NCBI RefSeq assembly: GCF_035917995.1
Contig: NZ_CP109131.1
Location: 2,232,001-2,296,000 of the forward strand
DNA from: Streptosporangium sp. NBC_01755
Lineage (GTDB): Bacteria; Actinomycetota; Actinomycetes; Streptosporangiales; Streptosporangiaceae
Direction of reading: 5' to 3'
Length of the DNA: 64,000 nt
The notes under the pieces are model-generated. The model searched no databases. It saw nothing but the letters and a program-made list of their open reading frames with translations, and was not told the origin of the DNA. The position numbers and the translations under genes are program-made. Positions 16,524 to 24,557 of this stretch are shown in pieces (position 1 is the first letter of the stretch; each line of letters begins with the position of its first letter).

Positions 16524-18586
16524 GCGCCCTCCGTATGGTTCGCGGCGGCACGGCACAGTCCGAGCACCGCTTCACCGTAACGATCCAGTTTGACGCGTCC
16601 GATTCCCGTGATGGCCAACAGGTCCTGTTCGGAAACCGGCGCCCGCTCGGCGATGGCCTGGAGGGTGACGTCAGTGAAGACCGCCCACTGCGGGAGCTTC
16701 TCCTTCTTGGCGACTCCGGTACGCCATGCCTTCAGCGCTTCGAGCAGTGCCTCGTCGTAGTCCGCCGGACAGGCGGCACACCTGCCGAGCTTCTGCTCGG
16801 CGGCGGTGGTCAGGGTCTTGCCGCAGATCCGGCAGCTGATCGGCGCGGCGACCGCGCGGCGATCAGCCGCCGCGGGTGTGCGGCTGCTCTTCTGCGTGGA
16901 GCGACCGGTCAGCCCGTCCAGGAAGCGGGAGGGTTTGCGGGAGCGCCGGCCTCCCGGCGAGCGCGCCAGCGCCCACGACAGCCCCAGGTGGGCACGGGCG
17001 CGGGTGACGCCGACGTACAGGAGGCGACGCTCCTCCTCGATCTGCTCAGGCGTCTCCGCGTAGATGATCGGCAGCATGCCCTCGGTGACGCCGACGAGGA
17101 AGACGGCATCCCACTCCAGGCCCTTGGCCGCGTGCAGTGAGGCGAGGGTGACCCCCTCGACCGGCGGTGCGTGCTGCTCACTGGCCCGGCGCTCCAACTC
17201 CGCGACGAAGACGGACAGGTCCGCGCCCGTGGCGGCGAGGTCCTCGGCGAGGTCGGCCAGGGCCTTCAGCGACTCCCACTTCTCGCGGGCCTTGCCTCCG
17301 CCGGGCGCCTCGGGGGTGAGCCCGATGCCGGACAGGATGTGGTGCACGGTCGAGGTGAGCATGTCGCCGGGTTCCGCGGAGCGCGCGGCGCCGCGCAGCA
17401 GCACGACCGCCTGGCGGACCTCGGGGCGCTCGAAGAACCGGTCGGCGCCGCGCAGCACGTACGGCAGGCCGGCCTTGCTGAAGGCCTGCTCGTACGCCTC
17501 GGACTGGGCGTTGACCCGGAACAGCACGGCGATCTCGCGAGTCGGCACGCCGCCACCGACGAGCTTCCGCACCACCCGCGCCACGCCCTCCGCCTCGGCG
17601 GTCTCGTCGTCGTACTCGGCGAAGACCGGCTCGGGGCCGTCTGGACGCTGGGCGATCAGGGCGAGCTTGTGCGGGGTCCTCGCCCTGTCGAGCACCCGGT
17701 TGGCCAGGGAGACGACCTGGGGTGTGGAGCGGTAGTCACGGACCAGCTTGATCACGGTGGCGTTGGGGTGCTCGACCGAGAAACCCGTCAGGTAGCGGGG
17801 GGTGGCTCCGGTGAAGGAATAGATCGTCTGGTTGGGGTCGCCGACCACGCACAGGTCGTCGCGTCCGCCGAGCCAGGTGTCGAGCAGCAGCTTCTGCAGC
17901 GGGTTGACGTCCTGGTACTCGTCGACCACGAAGTAGCGGTACTGCCTGCGAATCTCGCCTGCCACCTCGCGGTGCTCGGTCATCACGGCCGCGGTGAGTT
18001 CCAGGATGGTCTCGAAGTCGACCAGGTGCCGGTCGCGGCGGAGGGTCTCGTACGCCTCGTAGAGCCGGGAGACCTCCTCGGCCGGTACGGGCGAGGTCCG
18101 GCCGGCCTTCCTCGTGGCCTCCGCGTAGTCTTCGGGGCCGATCTGGGTGACCTTGGCCCACTCGATCTCGGAGGCGATGTCGCGCAACTCCGAGCGGTCC
18201 TGACTCTTACGCAGGGAGCGGCAGGCGTCGATCAGCAGCGGCAGCTTCGACTCGATCACCCTGGGCGGGTCACCGCCGATGACGCGCGGCCAGAAGTAGG
18301 TGAGCTGGCGCAGCGCGGCGGCGTGGAAGGTGCGCGCCTGCACGCCCGGCGCGCCGAGTTGCCTGAGCCGCTGCCTGAGCTCACCGGCCGCTCGTGTGGT
18401 GAACGTCACCGCCAGCACACTCTGGGCGTCGACCACCCCGTTGTGGACGGCGTGCGCGATGCGGTGTGTGATGGCCCGGGTCTTGCCCGTCCCCGCCCCG
18501 GCAAGAACACAGACCGGTCCCCGGACGGCTTCGGCCACCTCACGCTGCTCGGGATCCAGTCCCGCCAGAATGTTGTCGGGCCCCAC
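16520..18586 (-). CDS. uvrD2: ATP-dependent DNA helicase UvrD2
   Basis: A 688-residue SF1A helicase. Walker A is GAGTGKT (residues 30-36). VVDEYQDVNPLQ (motif II), GDPNQTIYSFTGA (III), VKLVRDYRSTPQV (IV), TLASLHAAKGLEWDAV (V) and LLYVGVTRARAHL (VI) follow. A tetracysteine segment (CRICG... and CAAC) and a C-terminal HRDC domain (about 610-680) match mycobacterial UvrD2. In that family the tetracysteine module and not HRDC is reported as important for helicase action. The GTG start has AAGGAGG upstream. Confidence 0.95.
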   Translation of the reverse strand: MGPDNILAGLDPEQREVAEAVRGPVCVLAGAGTGKTRAITHRIAHAVHNGVVDAQSVLAVTFTTRAAGELRQRLRQLGAPGVQARTFHAAALRQLTYFWPRVIGGDPPRVIESKLPLLIDACRSLRKSQDRSELRDIASEIEWAKVTQIGPEDYAEATRKAGRTSPVPAEEVSRLYEAYETLRRDRHLVDFETILELTAAVMTEHREVAGEIRRQYRYFVVDEYQDVNPLQKLLLDTWLGGRDDLCVVGDPNQTIYSFTGATPRYLTGFSVEHPNATVIKLVRDYRSTPQVVSLANRVLDRARTPHKLALIAQRPDGPEPVFAEYDDETAEAEGVARVVRKLVGGGVPTREIAVLFRVNAQSEAYEQAFSKAGLPYVLRGADRFFERPEVRQAVVLLRGAARSAEPGDMLTSTVHHILSGIGLTPEAPGGGKAREKWESLKALADLAEDLAATGADLSVFVAELERRASEQHAPPVEGVTLASLHAAKGLEWDAVFLVGVTEGMLPIIYAETPEQIEEERRLLYVGVTRARAHLGLSWALARSPGGRRSRKPSRFLDGLTGRSTQKSSRTPAAADRRAVAAPISCRICGKTLTTAAEQKLGRCAACPADYDEALLEALKAWRTGVAKKEKLPQWAVFTDVTLQAIAERAPVSEQDLLAITGIGRVKLDRYGEAVLGLCRAAANHTEGA

Positions 18587-18762
18587 AGAGCCTCCTTACA
18601 AGCAGTCGAACGGACCGGGCGGCAACATTCTCCCAGGCTCTGGCCGAACCTCGCTCATCCTGGCAACATGCCGCCTTCGACCTGTATCGATCACCGAGAT
18701 GCATAAAGTGGGCCTTTTGCCCCACAATAGGGTTCGACTAGTTCCGGGGAAGGAAGAGGCCC

Positions 18763-19731
18763 GTGCGAAGTTGGGTAACCGTGGGTGCGCTCGCTCTGGC
18801 GGCGGCGATGATCGGCCCCGCGGTGGTGCACACGACCGCGTCCGCGCACGCGATCTCAACTCCAACCCAGGCCGGCGGCGGGAAGGCGGGCAAGGCCACC
18901 CCGGCTCCATCTCCGTCTCCGAGCACGGGCTCCTCCCTGCTGGCCCAGGGCACCCTTGTCGAAACCGTGGCGTACGGCCCGCATGTGCGTCAGCGCATGG
19001 ACGTCTGGTACCAGCCCGACGAGCTGAAACGGCCCGGCGTCTTCCTGGTCCACGGCGGCTGGTGGTCCTCGGGTGACAAGAAGTACATGACCGAGATAAG
19101 CCGTAGCTACGCCGAACAGGGCTACGTGGTCTTCAACATCAACTACCGCCTCTCGGGCGACGCCTCCTGGCCGGCCCAGCGCACCGACACCTTCGGCTCC
19201 ATCGCCACCGCGCGGCGGCACGCGGCGCGCTGGTCCTTCGACCCGAACAACTATGTGATCGTCGGCTTCTCCGCCGGAGGGCATCTGGCAGCCTCCGTCG
19301 GCACCTACAAGAACGGCCTGTCCGGCCTGCGCGGCGTGGTCGGCATCTCCCCGGTGATCTCCCCGCTCACGGCGTACACCGAGGGCATCGGCGCCCTCGA
19401 CCCGAACAGGCGCAAGCTGCGCGAGGCGGCCATCAAGCTCGCCGGGGGCTGCGAGCCCACCGACAAGTGCGCCAGGGTGTGGACCAGCATGGAGGTGCCG
19501 TGGCACGCGAGCCGCGGCGACGCCCCCATGCTGATCGTGCACTCGTCGGACGAGTTCGTGTCCGCGGAGCACGGCAGGCAACTCAAGGAGCACCTGCAGC
19601 AGGTCCGCGTGCCGGTGACGGTGCTGACCGAGCAGGGCATCGAGCACAGCGCACCTCTTTACCGGCTGCCCGGCGTGGCGGAGCAGGTTCAGCAGTGGGT
19701 CGCGGAGAAGCTTCTCCAGTTGGGAAGATGA
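18763..19731 (+). CDS. Secreted alpha/beta hydrolase (esterase/lipase-like)
   Basis: A 322-residue exported hydrolase. A signal peptide (VRSWVTVGALALAAAMIGPA, cleavage near ASAHA) is followed by a Pro/Ser-rich linker. HGGWW is the oxyanion motif, GFSAGGHLAA contains the nucleophile Ser, SSDEFV probably supplies Asp, and IEHSAPLY supplies His. The closest family type is BD-FAE/carboxylesterase. It is divergent from uvrD2 and followed 58 bases later by mycoredoxin. The natural substrate is unknown. Confidence 0.88.
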   Translation: MRSWVTVGALALAAAMIGPAVVHTTASAHAISTPTQAGGGKAGKATPAPSPSPSTGSSLLAQGTLVETVAYGPHVRQRMDVWYQPDELKRPGVFLVHGGWWSSGDKKYMTEISRSYAEQGYVVFNINYRLSGDASWPAQRTDTFGSIATARRHAARWSFDPNNYVIVGFSAGGHLAASVGTYKNGLSGLRGVVGISPVISPLTAYTEGIGALDPNRRKLREAAIKLAGGCEPTDKCARVWTSMEVPWHASRGDAPMLIVHSSDEFVSAEHGRQLKEHLQQVRVPVTVLTEQGIEHSAPLYRLPGVAEQVQQWVAEKLLQLGR

Positions 19732-19789
19732 ACGGCTCTCACTTTGTTGCCAATGGCGCCGGACATCACATGAGGGGATTTTTCACGAC

Positions 19790-20044
19790 ATGGCACTGAC
19801 TGTGTACACCACCACCTGGTGCGGCCCCTGTAAGCGGTTGAAGAGCCAGCTCAGCCGCGAGGGCATCTCCTACAACGAGATCGACATCGAGAGCGACCCG
19901 GACGCCGCCACGTTCGTCATGAGCGTCAACAACGGTAACCAGGTCGTGCCCACCGTCGTGGTCGACTCCCCCACCGGTCAGGTCGTCAGGACCAACCCCT
20001 CGGTGATCGAGCTCAAGCGCATCCTGGCGGGCGCGGGCGTGTAG
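19790..20044 (+). CDS. Mycoredoxin (glutaredoxin-like)
   Basis: An 84-residue thioredoxin-fold oxidoreductase with the active site CGPC (Cys11, Cys14), the cis-Pro motif VVPTV and NPS near the C-terminus, closely matching mycobacterial Mrx1. Mycoredoxins reduce mycothiol mixed disulfides in actinobacteria, which implies mycothiol in this organism. The terminator hairpin follows 11 bases after the stop. Confidence 0.93.
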   Translation: MALTVYTTTWCGPCKRLKSQLSREGISYNEIDIESDPDAATFVMSVNNGNQVVPTVVVDSPTGQVVRTNPSVIELKRILAGAGV

Positions 20045-20054
20045 CCTCCCACCC

Positions 20055-20083
20055 GAGCCCCGGTTCCGCGGAAGCCGGGGCTC
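20055..20083. terminator. Terminator between mycoredoxin and nudC
   Basis: GAGCCCCGG and CCGGGGCTC form a perfect 9-bp stem, and the loop itself (TTCCGCGGAA) is palindromic. It lies between convergent genes and can act in both directions; there is no long T run. Confidence 0.65.
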
Positions 20084-20175
20084 CTCCATGCGGTCGACGG
20101 TCGGCGGCGAGGTCTCCCAGCCGCCGGCAGCGGACTTGGACGACATCCGCGTGCGGCCCCGCGTAGCGGTCCGGG

Positions 20176-21162
20176 TCACCAGTCGCCGGTCAGCGGTGTG
20201 CCGTACCAGGTCTCGATGAGCCTGCGGGCGATCGACACCTCGGGCGGCAGGCGCACCTCGCCGCTCTCCAGCGCGGCCAGCAGTTCGGCACGGCTGAACC
20301 AGTGGGCCTCGGCGATCTCCTCGGAGTCCAGCGTGAACTCCGTAGACGTGGCCCGCGCAAAGAAGCCGAGCATCAGGCTGCGTGGGAACGGCCAGGGCTG
20401 GCTGCCCATGTAGCGCGGATCGGCGACACGCACGCCGACCTCCTCGGCAACCTCGCGCGCCACGGCCTGTTCCAGCGACTCACCCGGCTCGACAAACCCG
20501 GCCAGCACCGACAACCGCCCCTCGGGCCACTGCGGTCCTCTGGCCAGCAGACACCTGTCGTCGTCATCGTGGATCAGCATGATCACCGCGGGGTCGACCC
20601 GGGGGAAGTGCTGGCTGTCGTCCTTGGGGCAGACGCGCACATGCCCACCCGCCCGCACCTCGGTGCGGCTCCCGCAGCGGGGACAGAACTCGTGGGTGGA
20701 GTGCCATGCCTCCAGGGCGACCGCGTACACCAGCAGGCCGGCGTCCAGATCCCCCAGCAACGAGCCCACCTGGCGTAGCCCGGCGGTGATGCTCTGCCCC
20801 TCGCCCAGTTCCGAGGGGGCGAGCGGGGAGACGATCCGGTTGAAGGAGCCGGCATGAGCGGCGGTGGCCGGCGGCGCCGCAACGGCGAAGTAGGCGATGC
20901 CCTCCACGTCGACACCAAGCAGGTAACGCTCTCCCTCTGGCGCGTCGGCGGTGGACAGCAGGACCAGCTGCGCCTCTTCCCCGCTACGCCGGATCAGCGC
21001 CTGCCCGTCGTCGACGACCACGACCCTGGTCGCGGCGTCCGCCCAGGCTCTTTCGAGCCACTCGGCGTCGCCGCGGAGCACCGCCGACCGGTCGATGGCA
21101 CTGCGCGCAAGCAGCAGCGGCCCCAGAAGTCCTTCTTGTGTCTCTTGTGCCGTGATCTCCAC
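20176..21162 (-). CDS. nudC: NAD(+) diphosphatase NudC
   Basis: A 328-residue Nudix enzyme that hydrolyses NADH/NAD+ to NMNH/NMN and AMP (the family can also decap NAD-RNA). The zinc-ribbon segment is FCPRCGSRTEV then VRVCPKDD, with Asp where E. coli NudC has its fourth Cys; I recall actinobacterial members sharing this. The Nudix box is GFVEPGESLEQAVAREVAEE, and the NudC-specific SQPWPFP follows it. The GTG at 21162 is chosen for GGGGAGG ten bases upstream; the frame is open 25 codons further. Confidence 0.93.
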   Translation of the reverse strand: MEITAQETQEGLLGPLLLARSAIDRSAVLRGDAEWLERAWADAATRVVVVDDGQALIRRSGEEAQLVLLSTADAPEGERYLLGVDVEGIAYFAVAAPPATAAHAGSFNRIVSPLAPSELGEGQSITAGLRQVGSLLGDLDAGLLVYAVALEAWHSTHEFCPRCGSRTEVRAGGHVRVCPKDDSQHFPRVDPAVIMLIHDDDDRCLLARGPQWPEGRLSVLAGFVEPGESLEQAVAREVAEEVGVRVADPRYMGSQPWPFPRSLMLGFFARATSTEFTLDSEEIAEAHWFSRAELLAALESGEVRLPPEVSIARRLIETWYGTPLTGDW

Positions 21163-21351
21163 GCCGTTCCGCCTCCCCAGACGAGTGCACATATTACGCC
21201 GCCGCAACGCGGAGCCGCACAGGGCCGACGGCGTCATCCCTGGCCGGAGGCCCTACCGAAAAGACTTCCGTCTTTAGACGACACGGCCATGTACGGTCAA
21301 TAGACCGATCATCCCGGCGCGATGATCTCCATCCCGCTAGGATGCACCGAG

Positions 21352-21370
21352 TTAGGTTAGCCTTACCTGA
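21352..21370 (+). promoter_or_regulatory. Iron box (IdeR/DmdR-type operator)
   Basis: TTAGGTTAGCCTTACCTGA matches the actinobacterial iron-box consensus TTAGGTTAGGCTAACCTAA at 16 of 19 positions. It sits 17 bases before the TTG start of the ATP-grasp gene, where a bound iron-dependent repressor would block the promoter or initiation. This supports iron-starvation induction of the siderophore operon. Confidence 0.88.
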
Positions 21371-21387
21371 TATCGGGGGTCCCTACA

Positions 21388-22605
21388 TTGCGGCTGTACC
21401 TCACCGCGCTGAAACCGACGGACTCGGTCACCGACGGCTTCCTCCCGGCGGCACGCGCACTCGGCTGTGAGGTCACAATCCTCACCGACCGGCCGGAACA
21501 GTACCGCGACCATGGGGCGGAGGTGCTCCGTTGCGACGTGCGCGACGCGCGGGCGGTGGTCGACACCGTCGCGCACCACCACACCCCGGACGCGATCTTC
21601 TCGAACTCCGACCACATCCAGGCGGAGACCGCACTCGCCGCCGCGTACTTCGGACTTCCCGGCAAGGACTGGCGGGCCTGCGTCGACACCAAGAACAAGG
21701 CGCTCACCCGACGGCGGCTGGCCGCCGCCGGGGTCGAGACCGTCCGTTCCGCACGGCTGGCACCGGCCGACCCGCCGTTCACGGACGTGCCCTTCCCCGC
21801 GGTCGTGAAGCCGCGCGAGGGCGTGGCCAGCGAGGACGTCGTGCTGGTCCACGACGCGGACGAGCTCGCGGCGGCCGTCCTGTCCATCAGAGACAGGCGG
21901 CCTGCAGAGACGCTGGTCGTGGAGGAGTATCTCGATGGACCCCTGCACACGATGGAGACGCTCGGCGACGGTGAGCGGATCAGCGTGCTCGGCGGCTTCC
22001 GCACCACCCTCGGGCCACTGCCGCACTTCGTGGAGGAACGTCTCGACTGGGAGCCGCCTCCCGGCCGCGATCACGTGCTGCGCGCGCTGGAGGCGCTCCG
22101 GGTGGGGCTCGGGGCCTGCCACACCGAGTACGTGATGACCCCGGCCGGGCCGCGGATCATCGAGGTCAACTACCGGGTGATCGGCGACCACTGCGACTTC
22201 CTGCTGGCGAGCCTGCTGGAGGTGCCCCTGTTCGAGCTCGTCCTCGGGGCGCACCTCGGGGCGCACCTCGGGGCGCGTCTCGGGGCGCATCTCGGGGCGC
22301 ATCTCGGGGCGCATCTCGGGGCGGAGCTGGAGGCCCCCGCCCCGGCACGGGTGCACGGGACCGTGCTGAGCCTGGTCGCCGACCGCTCGGGGACCGTGGT
22401 GAAGGCTCCCGGAACCGTCGTTCCCGCCCGCGGCGACCCGGTCCGGATCTGGCACCGGCCGTTGCGCGCCGTGGGCGACCGGATCGACCGGAGCAACACC
22501 AACCGCGACTACCTGGGCATCGTCCGGGCGACCGGGCCCGACCGGGCGAGCGTGGACACCGCCGTCGCGGCCTTCAGGGCGGAGAACCCGTGGATGATCG
22601 CGTGA
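21388..22605 (+). CDS. ATP-grasp ligase of the NIS siderophore operon
   Basis: A 405-residue ATP-grasp enzyme, first gene behind the iron box. Visible parts are the preATP-grasp domain (RLYLTALKPTDSVTDGF), the ATP-grasp lysine strand FPAVVKPREGVASEDV, ETLVVEEYLDG and the metal/catalytic block PRIIEVNYRVIGDHCDF. It probably activates a carboxylate and condenses it with an amine, as PvsA does in vibrioferrin assembly (inference from gene order). Oddity: (GAHL) repeated about six times near residues 286-312, encoded by a 12-base tandem repeat at 22243-22323. TTG start with GGGGGT upstream. It overlaps the open frame of the next gene. Confidence 0.82.
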   Translation: MRLYLTALKPTDSVTDGFLPAARALGCEVTILTDRPEQYRDHGAEVLRCDVRDARAVVDTVAHHHTPDAIFSNSDHIQAETALAAAYFGLPGKDWRACVDTKNKALTRRRLAAAGVETVRSARLAPADPPFTDVPFPAVVKPREGVASEDVVLVHDADELAAAVLSIRDRRPAETLVVEEYLDGPLHTMETLGDGERISVLGGFRTTLGPLPHFVEERLDWEPPPGRDHVLRALEALRVGLGACHTEYVMTPAGPRIIEVNYRVIGDHCDFLLASLLEVPLFELVLGAHLGAHLGARLGAHLGAHLGAHLGAELEAPAPARVHGTVLSLVADRSGTVVKAPGTVVPARGDPVRIWHRPLRAVGDRIDRSNTNRDYLGIVRATGPDRASVDTAVAAFRAENPWMIA

Positions 22606-22676
22606 GCCGGGTGCCCGCGAGCCGACCTGTGGTCGGCCGGGGAGCCACGGACGGCTCCGGGATCGGCGGAGGTTCT

Positions 22677-24557
22677 GTGAGCGGGCGGGAGTCGTACCTC
22701 GCCGTCCGGGTGCTGAACGCGCTCCTGCGCGAGGACTACGGCGGCCTGGCCGGGCGGATGACCCACGGCAAGGACGGCATCGCGCTGGTCCTTCCGGGGG
22801 GCAGGCGGGTGCGGCTGGTCCCCGGCTCGCTGTTCCAGGACTTCGTCGCGGCCCCGCAGGAGGCGCTCCGCCTGAAGGAGGTCCTGCACACACTGCGGGA
22901 GATCTCCGCCCCCGCCGACGCGGCCGGGGTCGAGTCGTTCGTCCGGGAGTGCCACGAGGCGCTGCGCGCGCTCGACCTTCACGACGTCCACCGCGAACAG
23001 GTGCTCACCAGACTGGCCGCCGGCACCACACACACCGGCACCACACGCCCCTGCACCACACGCCCCTGCACCACACGCCCCTGCACCACGCACACCGGCA
23101 CCACTCCTGCGGCGCGACCAGGCACCATATCCGGCACCGCGCCCGGCACCGGGCGTCCGGCGGGAGCGGGAGACGGCACCGCGGGCATCACGGGAACCGG
23201 CGGCGGGCGCGACAACGTGCGGTACGAGACGCTGGCCGCGTTCGTCGACCACCCCGTCTACCCGACGGCCCGGTGCCGGATCGGCCTGTCCGACGAGGAA
23301 CTGACCGCGTACGCGCCGGAGTTCGCGCCCACCTTCGAGCTGCGCTGGGCCGCGGTTCCCCGGGCACGGCTCACCGGCGGCGAGGTGCCGGGGGCTCCCG
23401 GATTCCGCGCCGTCGGGCTGACGGGGAGTCTCGCGGAGACGCACGTGCTGTTCCCCGTGCACCCGCTGACCGTCCCCGCCCTCGAGGAGATCCCGTGGGC
23501 GACCGTGGCCCCTCGGCCGTACCTGGAGGTCAGGCCCACACTGTCGATGCGCACCGTCGAGATCGCCCCGGGCGCGCACCTGAAGCTGCCGCTGACCACC
23601 AGCACCCTCGGGCTGCGTAACCGGAGGTCGATCAAGCCCGACACGCTGGCCGACGGGGCGCGGGCCGAGCTGCTGCTGCGGGCCATGCCCGACCCGGAGG
23701 TGCTCCTGGCCGACGAGCAGACGTACGGGCACGCCGGACACGAGTACCTGGGCTGGCTCCTGCGCCGCCACCCCGCGGGGGAGGTCGTCCCCGTCGCGGC
23801 GCTGGCGGCGCCGCTGCCCGGGGGCGGGCTGGTCGTGGAGGAACTCGCCGGACGGTGGTTCGGCGGGGACGTCGCCGGTCTGCTCGGCCGGTACCTGCGG
23901 GTGCTGTTCCGCTTCCACGTGCGGCTCTTCGTCAGGTACGGCACGGCGCTGGAGGCCCACCAGCAGAACCTCTCCCTGGTGTTCGACGCCGACACCGGAG
24001 GCGAAGGCGCCACTGGTGACGGCGCTGCGGGTGACAGCACCGCGGGTGACAGCACCACAGGTGACGGCGCTGCGGGTGACAGCACCGCGGACAGAGGTGT
24101 CGTGCGGTTGCTCGTCAAGGACAACGACGGGCTGCTGACCTCACCCGAACTGCTGAGAGAGGCCGGCCTCCCGGTGCCGGACTTCACGGACGCGCGAATG
24201 CTCACCGACGACCCGCACGCGCTCGCCGACATGTTCGTGACCATCACCCTGCACCTGGCGGCCGCCGCCGTGGCGTTCGGCGCGCTGCCGTCGCCGAGGG
24301 CCGCCGAGCTGGTCCGCGACGCGCTCGCCGGAGCACTCGACGAGTACGGCGAGGACCCGATGGCCAGGCTGCTGCGGGCCAGGACCCTGGACGCCGCCAG
24401 GCTCGTCGGCAAGTCGATGGTCACCGCCGGAACCCTGGTGGACAAGGCGCGCACCGGCGCGCGGGATGTGAACAAGTTCTACGGCACGAGCGGGCCGAAC
24501 TACCTTCGCCAGCAGCCCCAGGCCACGCAGGCCGCGATCATTCGAAGGACGCCATGA
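22677..24557 (+). CDS. IucA/IucC family NIS synthetase (first copy)
   Basis: A 626-residue NRPS-independent siderophore synthetase that adenylates a citrate- or 2-oxoglutarate-like carboxylate and condenses it with an amine or alcohol. Family blocks are LLREDYGG at the start, HPVYPTARCRIG, VHPLTVPA, MRTVEIAPGAHLKLPLTTSTLG, ALEAHQQNLSLVFD and LLVKDNDGLL. Two low-complexity insertions interrupt it: Thr/Pro/Cys repeats encoded at 23025-23110 and Gly-Asp-Ser-Thr repeats at 24002-24090. The GTG at 22677 has GGAGGT just upstream and fits homologue N-termini; an ATG at 22590 and a GTG at 22602 overlapping the previous gene are alternatives. Confidence 0.88.
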   Translation: MSGRESYLAVRVLNALLREDYGGLAGRMTHGKDGIALVLPGGRRVRLVPGSLFQDFVAAPQEALRLKEVLHTLREISAPADAAGVESFVRECHEALRALDLHDVHREQVLTRLAAGTTHTGTTRPCTTRPCTTRPCTTHTGTTPAARPGTISGTAPGTGRPAGAGDGTAGITGTGGGRDNVRYETLAAFVDHPVYPTARCRIGLSDEELTAYAPEFAPTFELRWAAVPRARLTGGEVPGAPGFRAVGLTGSLAETHVLFPVHPLTVPALEEIPWATVAPRPYLEVRPTLSMRTVEIAPGAHLKLPLTTSTLGLRNRRSIKPDTLADGARAELLLRAMPDPEVLLADEQTYGHAGHEYLGWLLRRHPAGEVVPVAALAAPLPGGGLVVEELAGRWFGGDVAGLLGRYLRVLFRFHVRLFVRYGTALEAHQQNLSLVFDADTGGEGATGDGAAGDSTAGDSTTGDGAAGDSTADRGVVRLLVKDNDGLLTSPELLREAGLPVPDFTDARMLTDDPHALADMFVTITLHLAAAAVAFGALPSPRAAELVRDALAGALDEYGEDPMARLLRARTLDAARLVGKSMVTAGTLVDKARTGARDVNKFYGTSGPNYLRQQPQATQAAIIRRTP

